Assembly (NCBI GenBank): GCA_964437415.1
Contig: CAYTGN010000014.1
Location: 22,922 to 86,921 of the forward strand
DNA: 64,000 nucleotides
Source: CADEDV01 sp964437415
GTDB taxonomy: Bacteria; Bacteroidota; Bacteroidia; Chitinophagales; Chitinophagaceae
Direction: 5' to 3'
The position numbers were made by a program, and so were the translations under genes. Below are positions 31,874 to 41,075 of the stretch, in pieces. Every line of letters begins with the position of its first letter. The first letter of the stretch is position 1. The notes beneath the pieces are model-generated. The model was not told the DNA's origin and did not search any database. It saw only the letters and a program-made list of their open reading frames with translations.

Positions 31874-34453
31874 ATGGATCAATCTTCCAACAGGGCTTTG
31901 CAGCAGTTTCGCAATGAGGTAGGGATCAAATTCCAGTTGTATAACAGTCTTTTCACTTCGTTGCCTTTTCATCGTATTGAAAAAACAGGTATCCTGCTTT
32001 CTTTACTTTCCAATATTTGTGAAGAAGGGTATAAAAAGAAACAAAGCCCTGCAGAGATCATTGAAGAATTTTTTAATAAGCATACTACTTACGTCAAAGA
32101 AGAAGAAAGGAACGATCTCTTATTCCGTTTTGTACAATATGTAGAAAGACAGGTAGTGCTTTTTGATGCACTGGAGGATGCTGCATTCAGGCAGGTGCAT
32201 GACCTGAATGGTGTGGGCACTCTCAAACACCTCGAATCAGAAGTGATTAAAAGCAGTAAACAGAATGAACTGACGGCCAAACTGGAAGATTTTGCAATAC
32301 GCCTGGTGCTGACGGCGCATCCTACCCAATTTTATCCCGGGCCGGTGCTCGGCATCATCAACGATCTTTCAAAAGCGCTGACGGAAAATAATACCAGCCA
32401 GGTGAACACTTACCTGCAGCAATTAGGCAAAACGCCTTTTTTCAAAAAGAAAAAACCTACTCCCTATGATGAAGCAGTAAGTCTTGTCTGGTATCTTGAA
32501 AATGTTTTCTATCAAGCAGCCGGCAGGATCATCTCATCTTTCAAAAACCAGTTCCGTGATGCCATTGACAAAAGCAATCCGGTTATCCGCATGGGTTTCT
32601 GGCCGGGCGGGGACAGGGATGGCAATCCTTTTGTCACAAGCGACATCACATTGCAGGTGGCAGACGTATTGAGGGGCGCCATCATCAAATGTTATTACCT
32701 TGATGTAAGACGACTCAAACGCCGCCTTACTTTTGATGGAGTGGATGTGTTGCTCACCGACCTGGAAAATAAACTCTACAGCAATCTCTTTATCCCCGGA
32801 TATAAGACCACACTTAATAAAGATGAAATACTCAACACCCTGGTGCAGGTAAAGAATATTATCATTCACCAGCACAACGGGTTGTTTCTCCACCTGGTGA
32901 ATAATCTCATCAATAAAATTGAAGTTTTCGGGATGCATTTTGCTTCTCTGGACATCCGGCAGGAAAGTTCGGTACATGGCAAGCTGCTGGAACAGATCGC
33001 TTCAAAAGGAAAAGGGCTGCCGGCGAATTATGCTTCTTTGGATGATGCGCAAAAGATCAATGTGCTGACTGCTGTCACACAACGAGCCGACCCTGTCATG
33101 GCGGATGATCCTGTTCATAGCGACACCCTGAAAGCAATCGCTGCGATCAAAGAAATTCAGCAGTATAACGGTGTTGAGGGTTGCAACCGCTACATCATCA
33201 GCCAGTGCAGCACGGCTTTAAATGCAATAGAAGTGTACGGCCTCTTTTTGCTTGCCGGATGGAAGAAAGAGGAATTGAACATTGATATCATTCCTTTGTT
33301 TGAAACAATTTATGACCTGCAGGAAGCAGCGGATGTGATGCAAACCCTGTATGCGAACCCGGTTTATCGTCAGCATCTCAAACAAAGAGGCGACAGCCAG
33401 ACCATCATGCTTGGTTTTTCTGATGGCACAAAAGACGGTGGCTACCTGATGGCCAACTGGCGTATTTATAAAGCGAAGGAAGAACTCACTGCCATATCCC
33501 GTAAGTATGAGATTGATGTCATCTTCTTTGATGGCAGGGGAGGCCCCCCGTCAAGAGGCGGTGGCAAAACACATAAGTTCTATGCTTCGATGGGTAATAA
33601 TATTTCGAATAAAGAAATTCAACTGACCATACAGGGGCAGACCGTGAGTTCCAATTTCGGCACCATTGACGCAGCACAGTATAATATCGAGCAACTGCTG
33701 AATGCCGGTATTTCAAACGATCTTTTTTCCAACCGCGATTCTACATTGAATGAAAAAGAAGAAGCATTGCTGGAAGAATTGTCTGAAGAGGGATTTAAAG
33801 CTTATATATCGCTACGGGATCATCCTTACTTGGCAGATTACCTGTTGCAGGTAAGTCCGCTCCGGTTTTACAGCGAGACCAATATCGGCAGCCGTCCTGC
33901 CAAACGGGGCGCTGCCTCGGGTTTATCATTAAAAGATCTTCGTGCCATTCCTTTTGCGGGGTCCTGGAGCCAGTTGAAACAAAATGTTACAGGCTATTAC
34001 GGTGTAGGTTCTGCACTGAAGCGGATGGAAGAAAAAGGAAAACTTGCGGCCGTGCAGCGGTTGTATAAAGAATCACTTTTTTTCAGAACCCTGCTTGATA
34101 ACTGCGAGATGGCGATGATGAAATCCTTTTTCCCGCTTACAGCTTTTCTTGCTGGGCACAAACAGTATGGTGAACTCTGGCAGATGATCCGTGATGAATA
34201 TGAGCTAACGTTGCTGTATTTGTCAAAAGTGACAGGGCATAATGAACTGATGACAGAATATCCTGTTGAGCAGCTATCAATCCAGATGCGGGAACGAATT
34301 GTATTGCCCCTGGTGACCATTCAGCAGTATGCTTTGACCAAAATAAGGGAGATGGATGAGCAATTAGTGCAGGCGCCGTTGAAGGAGATTTATGAAAAAC
34401 TGGCGATGCGTTGTTCGTTCGGGATCATTAATGCGGGAAGAAATTCGGCCTAA
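31874..34453 (+). CDS. ppc: Phosphoenolpyruvate carboxylase
   Basis: An 859-residue enzyme that carboxylates PEP to oxaloacetate and refills the citric acid cycle. The catalytic His is in LTAHPTQ (147-151), followed by GFWPGGDRDGNPFVT near 240, IMLGFSDGTKDGGYLMANW near 515 and FDGRGGPPSRGGG near 553. The last motif and the C-terminus (INAGRNSA) differ from the standard GRGG..GRGG and RNTG ends, marking a divergent bacterial branch. Regulation by aspartate or acetyl-CoA cannot be judged. Single gene after the ribosomal operon terminator. Confidence 0.92.
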   Translation: MDQSSNRALQQFRNEVGIKFQLYNSLFTSLPFHRIEKTGILLSLLSNICEEGYKKKQSPAEIIEEFFNKHTTYVKEEERNDLLFRFVQYVERQVVLFDALEDAAFRQVHDLNGVGTLKHLESEVIKSSKQNELTAKLEDFAIRLVLTAHPTQFYPGPVLGIINDLSKALTENNTSQVNTYLQQLGKTPFFKKKKPTPYDEAVSLVWYLENVFYQAAGRIISSFKNQFRDAIDKSNPVIRMGFWPGGDRDGNPFVTSDITLQVADVLRGAIIKCYYLDVRRLKRRLTFDGVDVLLTDLENKLYSNLFIPGYKTTLNKDEILNTLVQVKNIIIHQHNGLFLHLVNNLINKIEVFGMHFASLDIRQESSVHGKLLEQIASKGKGLPANYASLDDAQKINVLTAVTQRADPVMADDPVHSDTLKAIAAIKEIQQYNGVEGCNRYIISQCSTALNAIEVYGLFLLAGWKKEELNIDIIPLFETIYDLQEAADVMQTLYANPVYRQHLKQRGDSQTIMLGFSDGTKDGGYLMANWRIYKAKEELTAISRKYEIDVIFFDGRGGPPSRGGGKTHKFYASMGNNISNKEIQLTIQGQTVSSNFGTIDAAQYNIEQLLNAGISNDLFSNRDSTLNEKEEALLEELSEEGFKAYISLRDHPYLADYLLQVSPLRFYSETNIGSRPAKRGAASGLSLKDLRAIPFAGSWSQLKQNVTGYYGVGSALKRMEEKGKLAAVQRLYKESLFFRTLLDNCEMAMMKSFFPLTAFLAGHKQYGELWQMIRDEYELTLLYLSKVTGHNELMTEYPVEQLSIQMRERIVLPLVTIQQYALTKIREMDEQLVQAPLKEIYEKLAMRCSFGIINAGRNSA

Positions 34454-34459
34454 AAGTCT

Positions 34460-34486
34460 CTCCACCCTCAAAAGGAGGGATATGGC
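34460..34486. repeat. Short CCCTC-AAAAG-GAGGG hairpin
   Basis: CCACCCTCAAAAGGAGGGAT can fold as a 5-bp stem. It resembles the CCCCC-GGGGG spacer element at 62107 and lies 10 bases after the ppc stop. Confidence 0.4.
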
Positions 34487-34558
34487 TATGCACATACCTG
34501 TTGGTTGAAGTGGCTACACCTATGAACACTTTTGATACTTAACCTTATTGTAATACTT

Positions 34559-34566
34559 TATTTTTG
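34559..34566 (+). promoter_or_regulatory. -7 promoter box of the agmatine pathway genes
   Basis: TATTTTTG matches the TAnnTTTG consensus 17 bases before the aguB ATG. A clear -33 box at the standard spacing is not seen. Confidence 0.45.
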
Positions 34567-34583
34567 CCAATCAAATTTCAACT

Positions 34584-35459
34584 ATGGCTAAAGTACAAGT
34601 TGGTTTGGTGCAGATGAGCTGCACCAATAAAAATGAAGAGAACCTTGCAAAAGCGATTGATGGGGTTAAAAAAGCTGCGGCTGATGGCGCACAGATCGTT
34701 TGCCTGCAGGAGCTATTCACTTCGCTTTATTTCTGTGATGTGGAAGATTATGAAAATTTCAAACTGGCCGAACCTATTCCCGGTCCCTCTACAGAAGCAT
34801 TACAGGCAGTGGCCAAAGAACTCGGCGTAGTGATCATCGCATCTTTATTTGAAAAAAGAACACAGGGCATCTATCATAACACAACGGCTGTGATTGATGC
34901 AGATGGTTCTTATATGGGCAAGTACCGTAAGATGCATATCCCGGATGACCCGGCCTATTACGAAAAATTCTATTTCACCCCCGGCGATCTTGGTTATAAG
35001 GTTTGGAAAACAAAATTCGCTACAATTGGTGTCTTGATCTGCTGGGATCAATGGTATCCCGAAGCGGCACGGATTACAGCATTGATGGGGGCAGAAATAT
35101 TATTCTACCCGACAGCGATTGGCTGGGCTACTTCACAGGATGAAGCAACCAACACAGAACAGTATGGCGCCTGGCAAACCATACAGCGCAGCCATGCAGT
35201 GGCCAACGGAGTGCATGTGGTGAGTGTGAACCGTGTAGGTCTGGAACAAAACGGTGCTATGAAATTCTGGGGCGGTTCTTTTGTGTCCAATCCTTTCGGA
35301 ACAATACTTTACAAAGCATCTCATGATGAAGAGGAAGTGAAAGTGGTAGAGATTGATACGGACAAAACAGACCGCTACCGCACCCACTGGCCGTTTTTGC
35401 GTGACAGGAGGATTGATTCTTACCAGCAGATCACTAAAAGATTTATTGACGAAGACTAA
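34584..35459 (+). CDS. aguB: N-carbamoylputrescine amidase
   Basis: A 291-residue nitrilase-fold hydrolase that converts N-carbamoylputrescine to putrescine, CO2 and ammonia. The catalytic triad is Glu43 (LQELF), Lys116 (KYRKMHIPDD) and Cys153 (LICWDQWYPE). Other family marks are FYFTPGD and NRVGLE. The next gene encodes agmatine deiminase, the step before, so together they turn agmatine into putrescine. The two genes are separated by a repeat. Confidence 0.92.
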   Translation: MAKVQVGLVQMSCTNKNEENLAKAIDGVKKAAADGAQIVCLQELFTSLYFCDVEDYENFKLAEPIPGPSTEALQAVAKELGVVIIASLFEKRTQGIYHNTTAVIDADGSYMGKYRKMHIPDDPAYYEKFYFTPGDLGYKVWKTKFATIGVLICWDQWYPEAARITALMGAEILFYPTAIGWATSQDEATNTEQYGAWQTIQRSHAVANGVHVVSVNRVGLEQNGAMKFWGGSFVSNPFGTILYKASHDEEEVKVVEIDTDKTDRYRTHWPFLRDRRIDSYQQITKRFIDED

Positions 35460-35464
35460 CTTGC

Positions 35465-35530
35465 GGTTCCTGGTTCATGGCTCATAGTTCATAGCCTGAA
35501 ACCATGAACCATGAACTATCAACTATGAAC
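35465..35530. repeat. GTTCATGG / CCATGAAC inverted self-similar repeat containing the aguA start
   Basis: Left words GGTTCATGG, CTCATAGTTCATAG face right words CCATGAACC, ATGAACTATC, AACTATGAAC. The last word contains the ATG (35525) used by aguA. The same word family flanks the four-helix-bundle gene at 53633-54066. Confidence 0.7.
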
Positions 35531-36577
35531 AGCGATACAAATACACCCAAACAACTCGGCTACCATTTCCCTGCTGAATTTGCTCCTCATGTTGCTACCT
35601 GGCTTAGCTGGCCGCATAAAGAAGCTTCCTGGCCGGGGAAGATCCATACGATCTATCCGAACTATGCACAATTTGTGAAAGAACTGACCAAAGGCGAACT
35701 GGCTCGCATCAATGTGGCGGATGAAGCGATGAAGTTATTTGCTATTGGTCATTTGCAAAATGCAGGAGTTGATATGACTAAAGTGGAATTCTTTTTTCAT
35801 CCTACCAATGACGCATGGTGCAGGGATCATGGGCCGGCTTTTTTAATTAATCCCGATGCAGCAATTAAAAAAGTGATCGTTGACTGGGGTTATAATGCAT
35901 GGGGTAACAAATACCCGCCCTATGATCTGGATGATGTGATACCCACGTTGATCGGTAAGCATTTTGATATTCCTGTTTTTCATCCCGGCATTGTGATGGA
36001 GGGAGGCTCTGTTGAATTCAACGGAAAAGGAACCGTGATGACATCAACAGCCTGCCTGCTGAACCCGAACCGGAACCCTCATCTCAACCAGCAGCAGATT
36101 GAAGAATATCTATACAACTATTATGGAATGGATCAGGTGCTGTGGGTGGATGAAGGCATTGTGGGTGATGATACGGACGGACATATAGATGATACTGTCC
36201 GTTTTGTGAATGAAGACACTGTTATCACCGTGATCGAAGAAAATAAGCAGGATGAGAACTATGAACTGCTGCAACACAATCTCCGGCAATTAAAATCTAT
36301 GCGGTTGCTGAATGGCAAACAACTGAATATTATTGAACTGCCGATGCCTGATGAACTGATCTATGAAGACCAGCGGCTACCCTGTTCGTATGCTAATTTT
36401 TATATTGCCAATAAATCGGTCATCGTCCCAACATTCCGTTCTGCAAAAGATGATAGAGCTCTGCAGATCATTCAGCAGTCTTTTCCCGGCAGGGAAGTAG
36501 TTGGCATTGACTCAACAGACATCATCTGGGGGCTTGGAAGTTTTCACTGCCTGAGCCAGCAGGAGCCGTTGGTCTGA
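35525..36577 (+). CDS. aguA: Agmatine deiminase
   Basis: A 350-residue enzyme of the guanidine-modifying (PAD-like) superfamily that turns agmatine into N-carbamoylputrescine and ammonia. Motifs include TWLSWPHKEASWPG, NDAWCRDHGPAF, VMEGGSVEFNGKG, DTDGHIDDTVRFV and the catalytic Cys in GSFHCLSQQEP at the C-terminus. ATG at 35525 fits the family start; an upstream ATG lies inside the repeat. It acts just before AguB in putrescine formation. Confidence 0.92.
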   Translation: MNSDTNTPKQLGYHFPAEFAPHVATWLSWPHKEASWPGKIHTIYPNYAQFVKELTKGELARINVADEAMKLFAIGHLQNAGVDMTKVEFFFHPTNDAWCRDHGPAFLINPDAAIKKVIVDWGYNAWGNKYPPYDLDDVIPTLIGKHFDIPVFHPGIVMEGGSVEFNGKGTVMTSTACLLNPNRNPHLNQQQIEEYLYNYYGMDQVLWVDEGIVGDDTDGHIDDTVRFVNEDTVITVIEENKQDENYELLQHNLRQLKSMRLLNGKQLNIIELPMPDELIYEDQRLPCSYANFYIANKSVIVPTFRSAKDDRALQIIQQSFPGREVVGIDSTDIIWGLGSFHCLSQQEPLV

Positions 36578-36585
36578 TACATGCA

Positions 36586-37143
36586 TCAGGAACCCCATCG
36601 AAAAGTTTTTATATTGACTCCGGCCAGGTCAAGCACACGATCCACAACAGTCGCGGCTACCTGTTCTATGGTTTGGGGCTTGCTGTAATAGGATGGTGTA
36701 GCAGGACAAATGATACCGCCGGCCAGTGTCACCGTTTCCATGTTGCGGATATGAATGAGATTATACGGGGTGTCCCTTACGACACATATAAGTTTTCTTC
36801 TTTCTTTCAGTACCACATCGGCTGCCCTTGTAATAAGATCATTCGAAACGCCAGAGGCAATACGGCCCAATGTGCCCATCGAGCAGGGTATGATGATCAT
36901 CGTATCATATTGACTCGAACCTGAGGCAAAAGGGGCAGTGAAATCTGTAGTGCCGTAAAACCGGGTTTTGTAGTTATTGTAAGATTCATCATCCAGTTCT
37001 GTTTTCCATACTTCACGGGCATTGGTTGTCATCACTACGGAAAACTCATTGACTTGTTCACCGGCGGTTTGTAATTTATCGAGCAGGTTCTTTGCATAAA
37101 CAGAACCACTGGCCCCGGTTATTGCTACAACGATCTTTTTCAT
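36586..37143 (-). CDS. ubiX: UbiX-type flavin prenyltransferase
   Basis: A 185-residue flavoprotein that attaches a dimethylallyl group to reduced FMN, making the prenyl-FMN cofactor used by UbiD-type decarboxylases. Motifs: KKIVVAITGASGSVYAKNLL, PCSMGTLGRIASGVSNDLITRAADVVLKERRKL (read in parts) and the Pro-rich PATPSYYSKP. ATG at 37143 is chosen over upstream Met codons because it starts directly at the flavin-binding strand. No ubiD is in the window. Its stop is 8 bases from the stop of convergent aguA. Confidence 0.93.
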   Translation of the reverse strand: MKKIVVAITGASGSVYAKNLLDKLQTAGEQVNEFSVVMTTNAREVWKTELDDESYNNYKTRFYGTTDFTAPFASGSSQYDTMIIIPCSMGTLGRIASGVSNDLITRAADVVLKERRKLICVVRDTPYNLIHIRNMETVTLAGGIICPATPSYYSKPQTIEQVAATVVDRVLDLAGVNIKTFRWGS

Positions 37144-37433
37144 ACGCATTATAAAAAGCAAAGCTGGCAAAAGTTCATGGTAAAGCAGTGAATTTGCGCA
37201 AACGTTTGCAAAAAACAGCTTGTAGTTTAATGGCTACAAAACTGTTTAAATGGTAACTACATGTTCTAAAGTAATGACATTGAGTGCAATCAACAAGTAT
37301 CGAAATGGTCAAGTATTTTTATTTAGGTGCCAAAAAATGACTGGCAAATGTTTTGAGTTATCAATTAATTAACGATATTAGCCATGAATTTTCATAGGAT
37401 AAGGTTTAATGGTTAATGGTTTTTGATTAGGGC

Positions 37434-37460
37434 CCCCCGATTCTCGTCGGGGGTTCTTTT
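37434..37460 (+). terminator. Plus-strand intrinsic terminator without upstream gene
   Basis: CCCCCGA (37434-37440) and TCGGGGG (37447-37453) form a 7-bp stem with a 6-base loop, followed by TTCTTTTTT. On the minus strand no T run follows. Confidence 0.75.
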
Positions 37461-37474
37461 TTGGGATAGCCCTA

Positions 37475-37503
37475 AAAAAACTCTGCGGGGCAGAGTCTTT
37501 TTT
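37475..37503. terminator. Bidirectional terminator after the DPP IV gene
   Basis: ACTCTGC and GCAGAGT (37480-37496) form a 7-bp stem with a GGG loop, flanked by A and T runs on both sides. It can end the minus-strand peptidase transcript and any plus-strand read-through. Confidence 0.8.
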
Positions 37504-37533
37504 ACTTTTTACATTCTTTTCTTTTTTATAGTA

Positions 37534-39702
37534 TCAAAACGCTTTTGGTTTTTTAACCGGCTGATTGGGTTTTTGTGTGTTCTCGTTACCCATATTCTCT
37601 ACTATCCAGTTGGTCATCTTGCTCCATAAATGAAACGTGGTGTTATCCACTGATCCGGAGATGCCATGGTTCTTATTCGGGTAATAGGCACTTTCAAAAT
37701 CAATATTGCTTTTTACCAGGGCCGTGATCATTTGTGTGGCATTTTGAAAATGGACATTGTCATCAGCCGTGCCATGAACGATCAGGTATTTTCCTTTTAT
37801 CTGGTCGGTGAAATTGATCGGCGAGTTATCATCATACCCCTTTGGATTTTCCTGCGGTGTACGCATATATCTTTCTGTATAGATATTATCATAGTATCTC
37901 CAGGATGTGACCGGCGCCACAGCCACAGCAGCGCTGAACACTTCATTTCCTTTGGTAATGGCCAGCGAACTCATAAAGCCGCCATAACTCCAGCCCCAAT
38001 GACCGATATTGTCTTTGTCAACAAAAGACATGTTGCCGAGATACCTGGCAGCATCTATCTGGTCTTCTATTTCATATTTACCTAATTGCAAATAGGTTTT
38101 CTTTTTGAATTCCTCGCCGCGATAGCCGGTGCCTGTATTGTCCACACTCACGATGACAAAACCTTTTTGGGCCATCAACTGGTGCCATGCGCTGACAGCG
38201 CCAAAGCGATTGGCTACCTGCTGCGATCCGGGACCTCCGTAATTGCAAAACAGCACCGGGTATTTTTTGTTGGGGTCAAAATCGGCCGGTTTCAGCATCC
38301 ATCCATTGAGTGTGTCACCTTTGCTGTTGGGCACTTTGATGAACGCTGCCTTTCCATAGCCATACTCATTGATGGTTTCCTTCAGCTTCGCATTTTCATT
38401 CAAGGTCCTTACCAATTTGGAACTGACGTTTTTCTTTTTATCCACCACAATATCATACAGGGCCACTGATTGCGGTGTATTCAGATCGGAACGATAATCA
38501 TGAAACTGGGTGAATGCATCATTCAGTTCCGCCCGGTGCCATGCTTCACCTTCAGTTAGCTGGTAAGTTTTTTTGCCTGTAAAATCTGTTACAAACAGGT
38601 TGCGGTCCATCGGGCGGGGATAGGCCATCGTGTAATAGATCCTTTTATTCACTTCATCCACTCCATTCACATCGGTGATCTCGTAATTGCCTTTGGTGAG
38701 CTGCGTTTTTGTTTTCCCGTCAAGGCTATAGAGATATAAATGACGGTAACCATCCATTTCGCTGGTGAACATAAAATTCTTTCCATCTTTCAGGTACCAC
38801 CAGTCGTCATTGATCTCTACAAAGTATTTATTCTTTTCTTCATACAGGGTGCTGGCGGTTCCTGTTTTTGCATCTGTCAGCAGCAATTTAAGATGGTTCT
38901 GGTGACGGTTCATCCAATAAACGACCAGTGCATTGTCATCCTGTGTCCATTTGATGCGGGGGATATAAATATCACCCTGCTCATACTGCGCCTTCACCGT
39001 TTTGTTGGCAGCAAGATCATAGATGTGTATTTCAACAACAGAATTATCATCTCCTGCCTTCGGGTATTTATAGCGATAGTCTTTGTTGTGGGCATTGTCA
39101 AAGATCGTCATGTTATACTCTTTCACAAGGGTTTCGTCAAAACGATAATAAGCGATATGATTGCCTTTGGGACTCCATTGGTAGGCACGGGTAAATTCAA
39201 ATTCTTCTTCATACACCCAATCGCAGTTGCCGTTGATAATATGGTTCCATTTGCCATCGGTAGTGATGGGCCTTGTGCTGCCCCCCGCAATATCATGCAG
39301 GTAAAGATTATTGTCTTTCACGAAAGCAATCTTGCTGCCATCCGGTGAAAAGGTAGGGTGTAAGATTTTTTCCGTATCCAACTTCTTTGTTTTTTTAGCG
39401 GCAATGTCGTGGAGGTACACGATGTGTTTTGAAGACCGGCGATAGATCTGCTCCCGGTCGGTGAGCACCAGTAGCCGTTGCTTATCACTGCTCAGCACAT
39501 AACTGGAAAGTGGTATCGGGTTTCCTTTTTCATCCCTGACATCAGCAGGGGACACCAGGCTTTCAATATTTTCACCGGCAAAGCCCGGAACAAACTCACC
39601 GCGGAATGTTCCTTTTTTATAAATGTCTTCTAAAGTGATGGCTTTTTTTTGCGCAATGGCCAGCACGGGCAGCAAAAAAAGCAGAACAAGAAATTTTCTC
39701 AT
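37534..39702 (-). CDS. Dipeptidyl peptidase IV-type S9 serine peptidase
   Basis: A 722-residue exported peptidase. The start at 39702 gives the signal peptide MRKFLVLLFLLPVLAIAQ. The N-terminal beta-propeller (DPPIV_N) spans about 60-440 and the alpha/beta hydrolase about 460-722. The catalytic triad is Ser in GWSYGGF near 571, Asp in HGTADDNVHFQ near 648 and His in NKNHGISG near 682; the YEEEFEFTRAYQW block carries the Glu pair that binds the substrate N-terminus. It removes dipeptides, usually Xaa-Pro, in the periplasm. A downstream terminator is present. Confidence 0.92.
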   Translation of the reverse strand: MRKFLVLLFLLPVLAIAQKKAITLEDIYKKGTFRGEFVPGFAGENIESLVSPADVRDEKGNPIPLSSYVLSSDKQRLLVLTDREQIYRRSSKHIVYLHDIAAKKTKKLDTEKILHPTFSPDGSKIAFVKDNNLYLHDIAGGSTRPITTDGKWNHIINGNCDWVYEEEFEFTRAYQWSPKGNHIAYYRFDETLVKEYNMTIFDNAHNKDYRYKYPKAGDDNSVVEIHIYDLAANKTVKAQYEQGDIYIPRIKWTQDDNALVVYWMNRHQNHLKLLLTDAKTGTASTLYEEKNKYFVEINDDWWYLKDGKNFMFTSEMDGYRHLYLYSLDGKTKTQLTKGNYEITDVNGVDEVNKRIYYTMAYPRPMDRNLFVTDFTGKKTYQLTEGEAWHRAELNDAFTQFHDYRSDLNTPQSVALYDIVVDKKKNVSSKLVRTLNENAKLKETINEYGYGKAAFIKVPNSKGDTLNGWMLKPADFDPNKKYPVLFCNYGGPGSQQVANRFGAVSAWHQLMAQKGFVIVSVDNTGTGYRGEEFKKKTYLQLGKYEIEDQIDAARYLGNMSFVDKDNIGHWGWSYGGFMSSLAITKGNEVFSAAVAVAPVTSWRYYDNIYTERYMRTPQENPKGYDDNSPINFTDQIKGKYLIVHGTADDNVHFQNATQMITALVKSNIDFESAYYPNKNHGISGSVDNTTFHLWSKMTNWIVENMGNENTQKPNQPVKKPKAF

Positions 39703-39770
39703 GTGAATGTGAATTTTTGTGACAGTAAATGTAAAGGAATCATGCCAAAGCATGACGTAGTGTAAATAAA

Positions 39771-39792
39771 AAAGGGCTGCATCCAGCCCTTT
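39771..39792 (-). terminator. Intrinsic terminator of the alpha-oxoamine synthase gene
   Basis: On the minus strand AAAGGGCTG and CAGCCCTTT form a 9-bp stem with a 4-base loop followed by TTTATTT, 24 bases after the gene's stop. Confidence 0.85.
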
Positions 39793-39815
39793 GAATATAA
39801 CAGTAATATTCATTC

Positions 39816-41075
39816 TTATCTCGCTTCAGCCATGTCCGGGATAGCTTCCGCTTTATATTCTCCCGCATCTAATTTTTGCTTGGTGGCCGAGAAAGCCTCC
39901 AGGGTTTTCTGGATGTCTTCGTCTGTATGCACCGCAGTGGGAATGAGGCGATAAATGATATGCCCTTTCGGAATAACGGGATAAACTACGATTGAGCAGA
40001 AGATGTGATAATTTTCACGGATGTCCATTACCATCGCTGTGGCTTCTTCCACACCGCCTTTCATATACACCGGCGTCACCACTGAATCGGTATTACCGAT
40101 ATCAAATCCTCTTTCTTTCAGGCCGTTTTGCAGTTTTAGTGCATTTTCCCACAGTTTATCTTTTAATGCAGGTTGGGTGCGCAGCAGTTCCAGTCTTTTC
40201 AGGTTACCGATCACCAATGGCATCGGCAGGCTTTTGGCAAATATTTGCGAACGGATATTGTAACGGATATAATCAATGATTTTCTTATCGCCTGCAATGA
40301 AGGCGCCGATAGAGGCCATTGACTTGGCGAATGTAGAAAAGTAAAGATCAATCTTATCCTGCACACCTTGTTCTTCGCCGGCGCCGGCACCTGTTTTTCC
40401 CAATGTGCCGAAACCATGTGCGTCATCTACCAGCAGGCGGAATTCATATTTATCTTTCAATGCAGCGATCTCTTTCAGTTTGCCCTGGTCGCCGGCCATG
40501 CCAAATACACCTTCCGTAATTACCAGGATACCACCGGCTTTTTGTTTTTCTATCAGCGCAGTGGCTCTTTGCAGTTGTTTTTCGAAGTCTTCAATATCAT
40601 TATGCTTGAACACATAGCGGTGCCCGGGGTGTAAACGCAAACCATCTATAATACAGGCATGACTTTCTGCATCATACACAATTACATCATGACGGCCACA
40701 AAGCACATCAATAAGGCTCACCATGCCCTGGTATCCGAAGTTCAACAGGATAGCATCTTCCTTTCCTTCAAAAGCAGCCAGCTCGGCTTCTAATTGTTCA
40801 TGAAAATTACTGTTGCCACTCATCATCCTGGCTCCCATAGGCAAGGCAAGTCCATATTTTGCAGCGGCATCAGCATCTGCTTTTCTCACTTCAGGATGGT
40901 TAGCCAGCCCGAGATAATTATTTAAACTCCAAACGATCATGTCCTTGCCGCGGAATTTCATCCGGCTTCCGATCTCACCTTCTAATTTTGGAAAAGCAAA
41001 ATACCCGTGGGCTCTTTCACGATGCTGACCGATAGGGCCATAATGTTTTAATAATCTTTCGAAAATATCTGCCAT
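39816..41075 (-). CDS. Alpha-oxoamine synthase family PLP enzyme (KBL/SPT-like)
   Basis: A 419-residue PLP enzyme of the group that includes serine palmitoyltransferase, glycine C-acetyltransferase (KBL), KAS/AONS and ALA synthase. Family marks: NNYLGLANHPEV, GNSNFHEQLEAELA, DAESHACIIDG with the stacking His, VDDAHGFGTLG (217-227) and the PLP Lys251 in TFAKSMASIGAF. Serine palmitoyltransferase, for the sphingolipids common in Bacteroidota, is possible, but the sequence does not decide between substrates. It has its own terminator. Confidence 0.85.
   Translation of the reverse strand: MADIFERLLKHYGPIGQHRERAHGYFAFPKLEGEIGSRMKFRGKDMIVWSLNNYLGLANHPEVRKADADAAAKYGLALPMGARMMSGNSNFHEQLEAELAAFEGKEDAILLNFGYQGMVSLIDVLCGRHDVIVYDAESHACIIDGLRLHPGHRYVFKHNDIEDFEKQLQRATALIEKQKAGGILVITEGVFGMAGDQGKLKEIAALKDKYEFRLLVDDAHGFGTLGKTGAGAGEEQGVQDKIDLYFSTFAKSMASIGAFIAGDKKIIDYIRYNIRSQIFAKSLPMPLVIGNLKRLELLRTQPALKDKLWENALKLQNGLKERGFDIGNTDSVVTPVYMKGGVEEATAMVMDIRENYHIFCSIVVYPVIPKGHIIYRLIPTAVHTDEDIQKTLEAFSATKQKLDAGEYKAEAIPDMAEAR

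Larger units (their letters stand above)
37144..37533. other. Gene-free region with palindrome, hairpin and plus-strand terminator
   Basis: No convincing gene lies here. GCAAACGTTTGC at 37198-37209 is a perfect palindrome of the LacI/PurR operator type. CAG-c-TTGTAG ... CTACAA-aa-CTG at 37216-37243 is a hairpin. The region is AT-rich and ends in a plus-strand terminator at 37434-37460, although no plus-strand gene precedes it. A 32-codon frame at 37274-37372 starting MTLSAINKYRNGQV is not recognised. A small RNA is a reasonable inference. Confidence 0.5.

Noticed and set aside
37274..37372. 32-codon frame starting MTLSAINKYRNGQV
   Set aside because: No similarity recognised and no clear translation signal; kept only as a note in the gene-free region.
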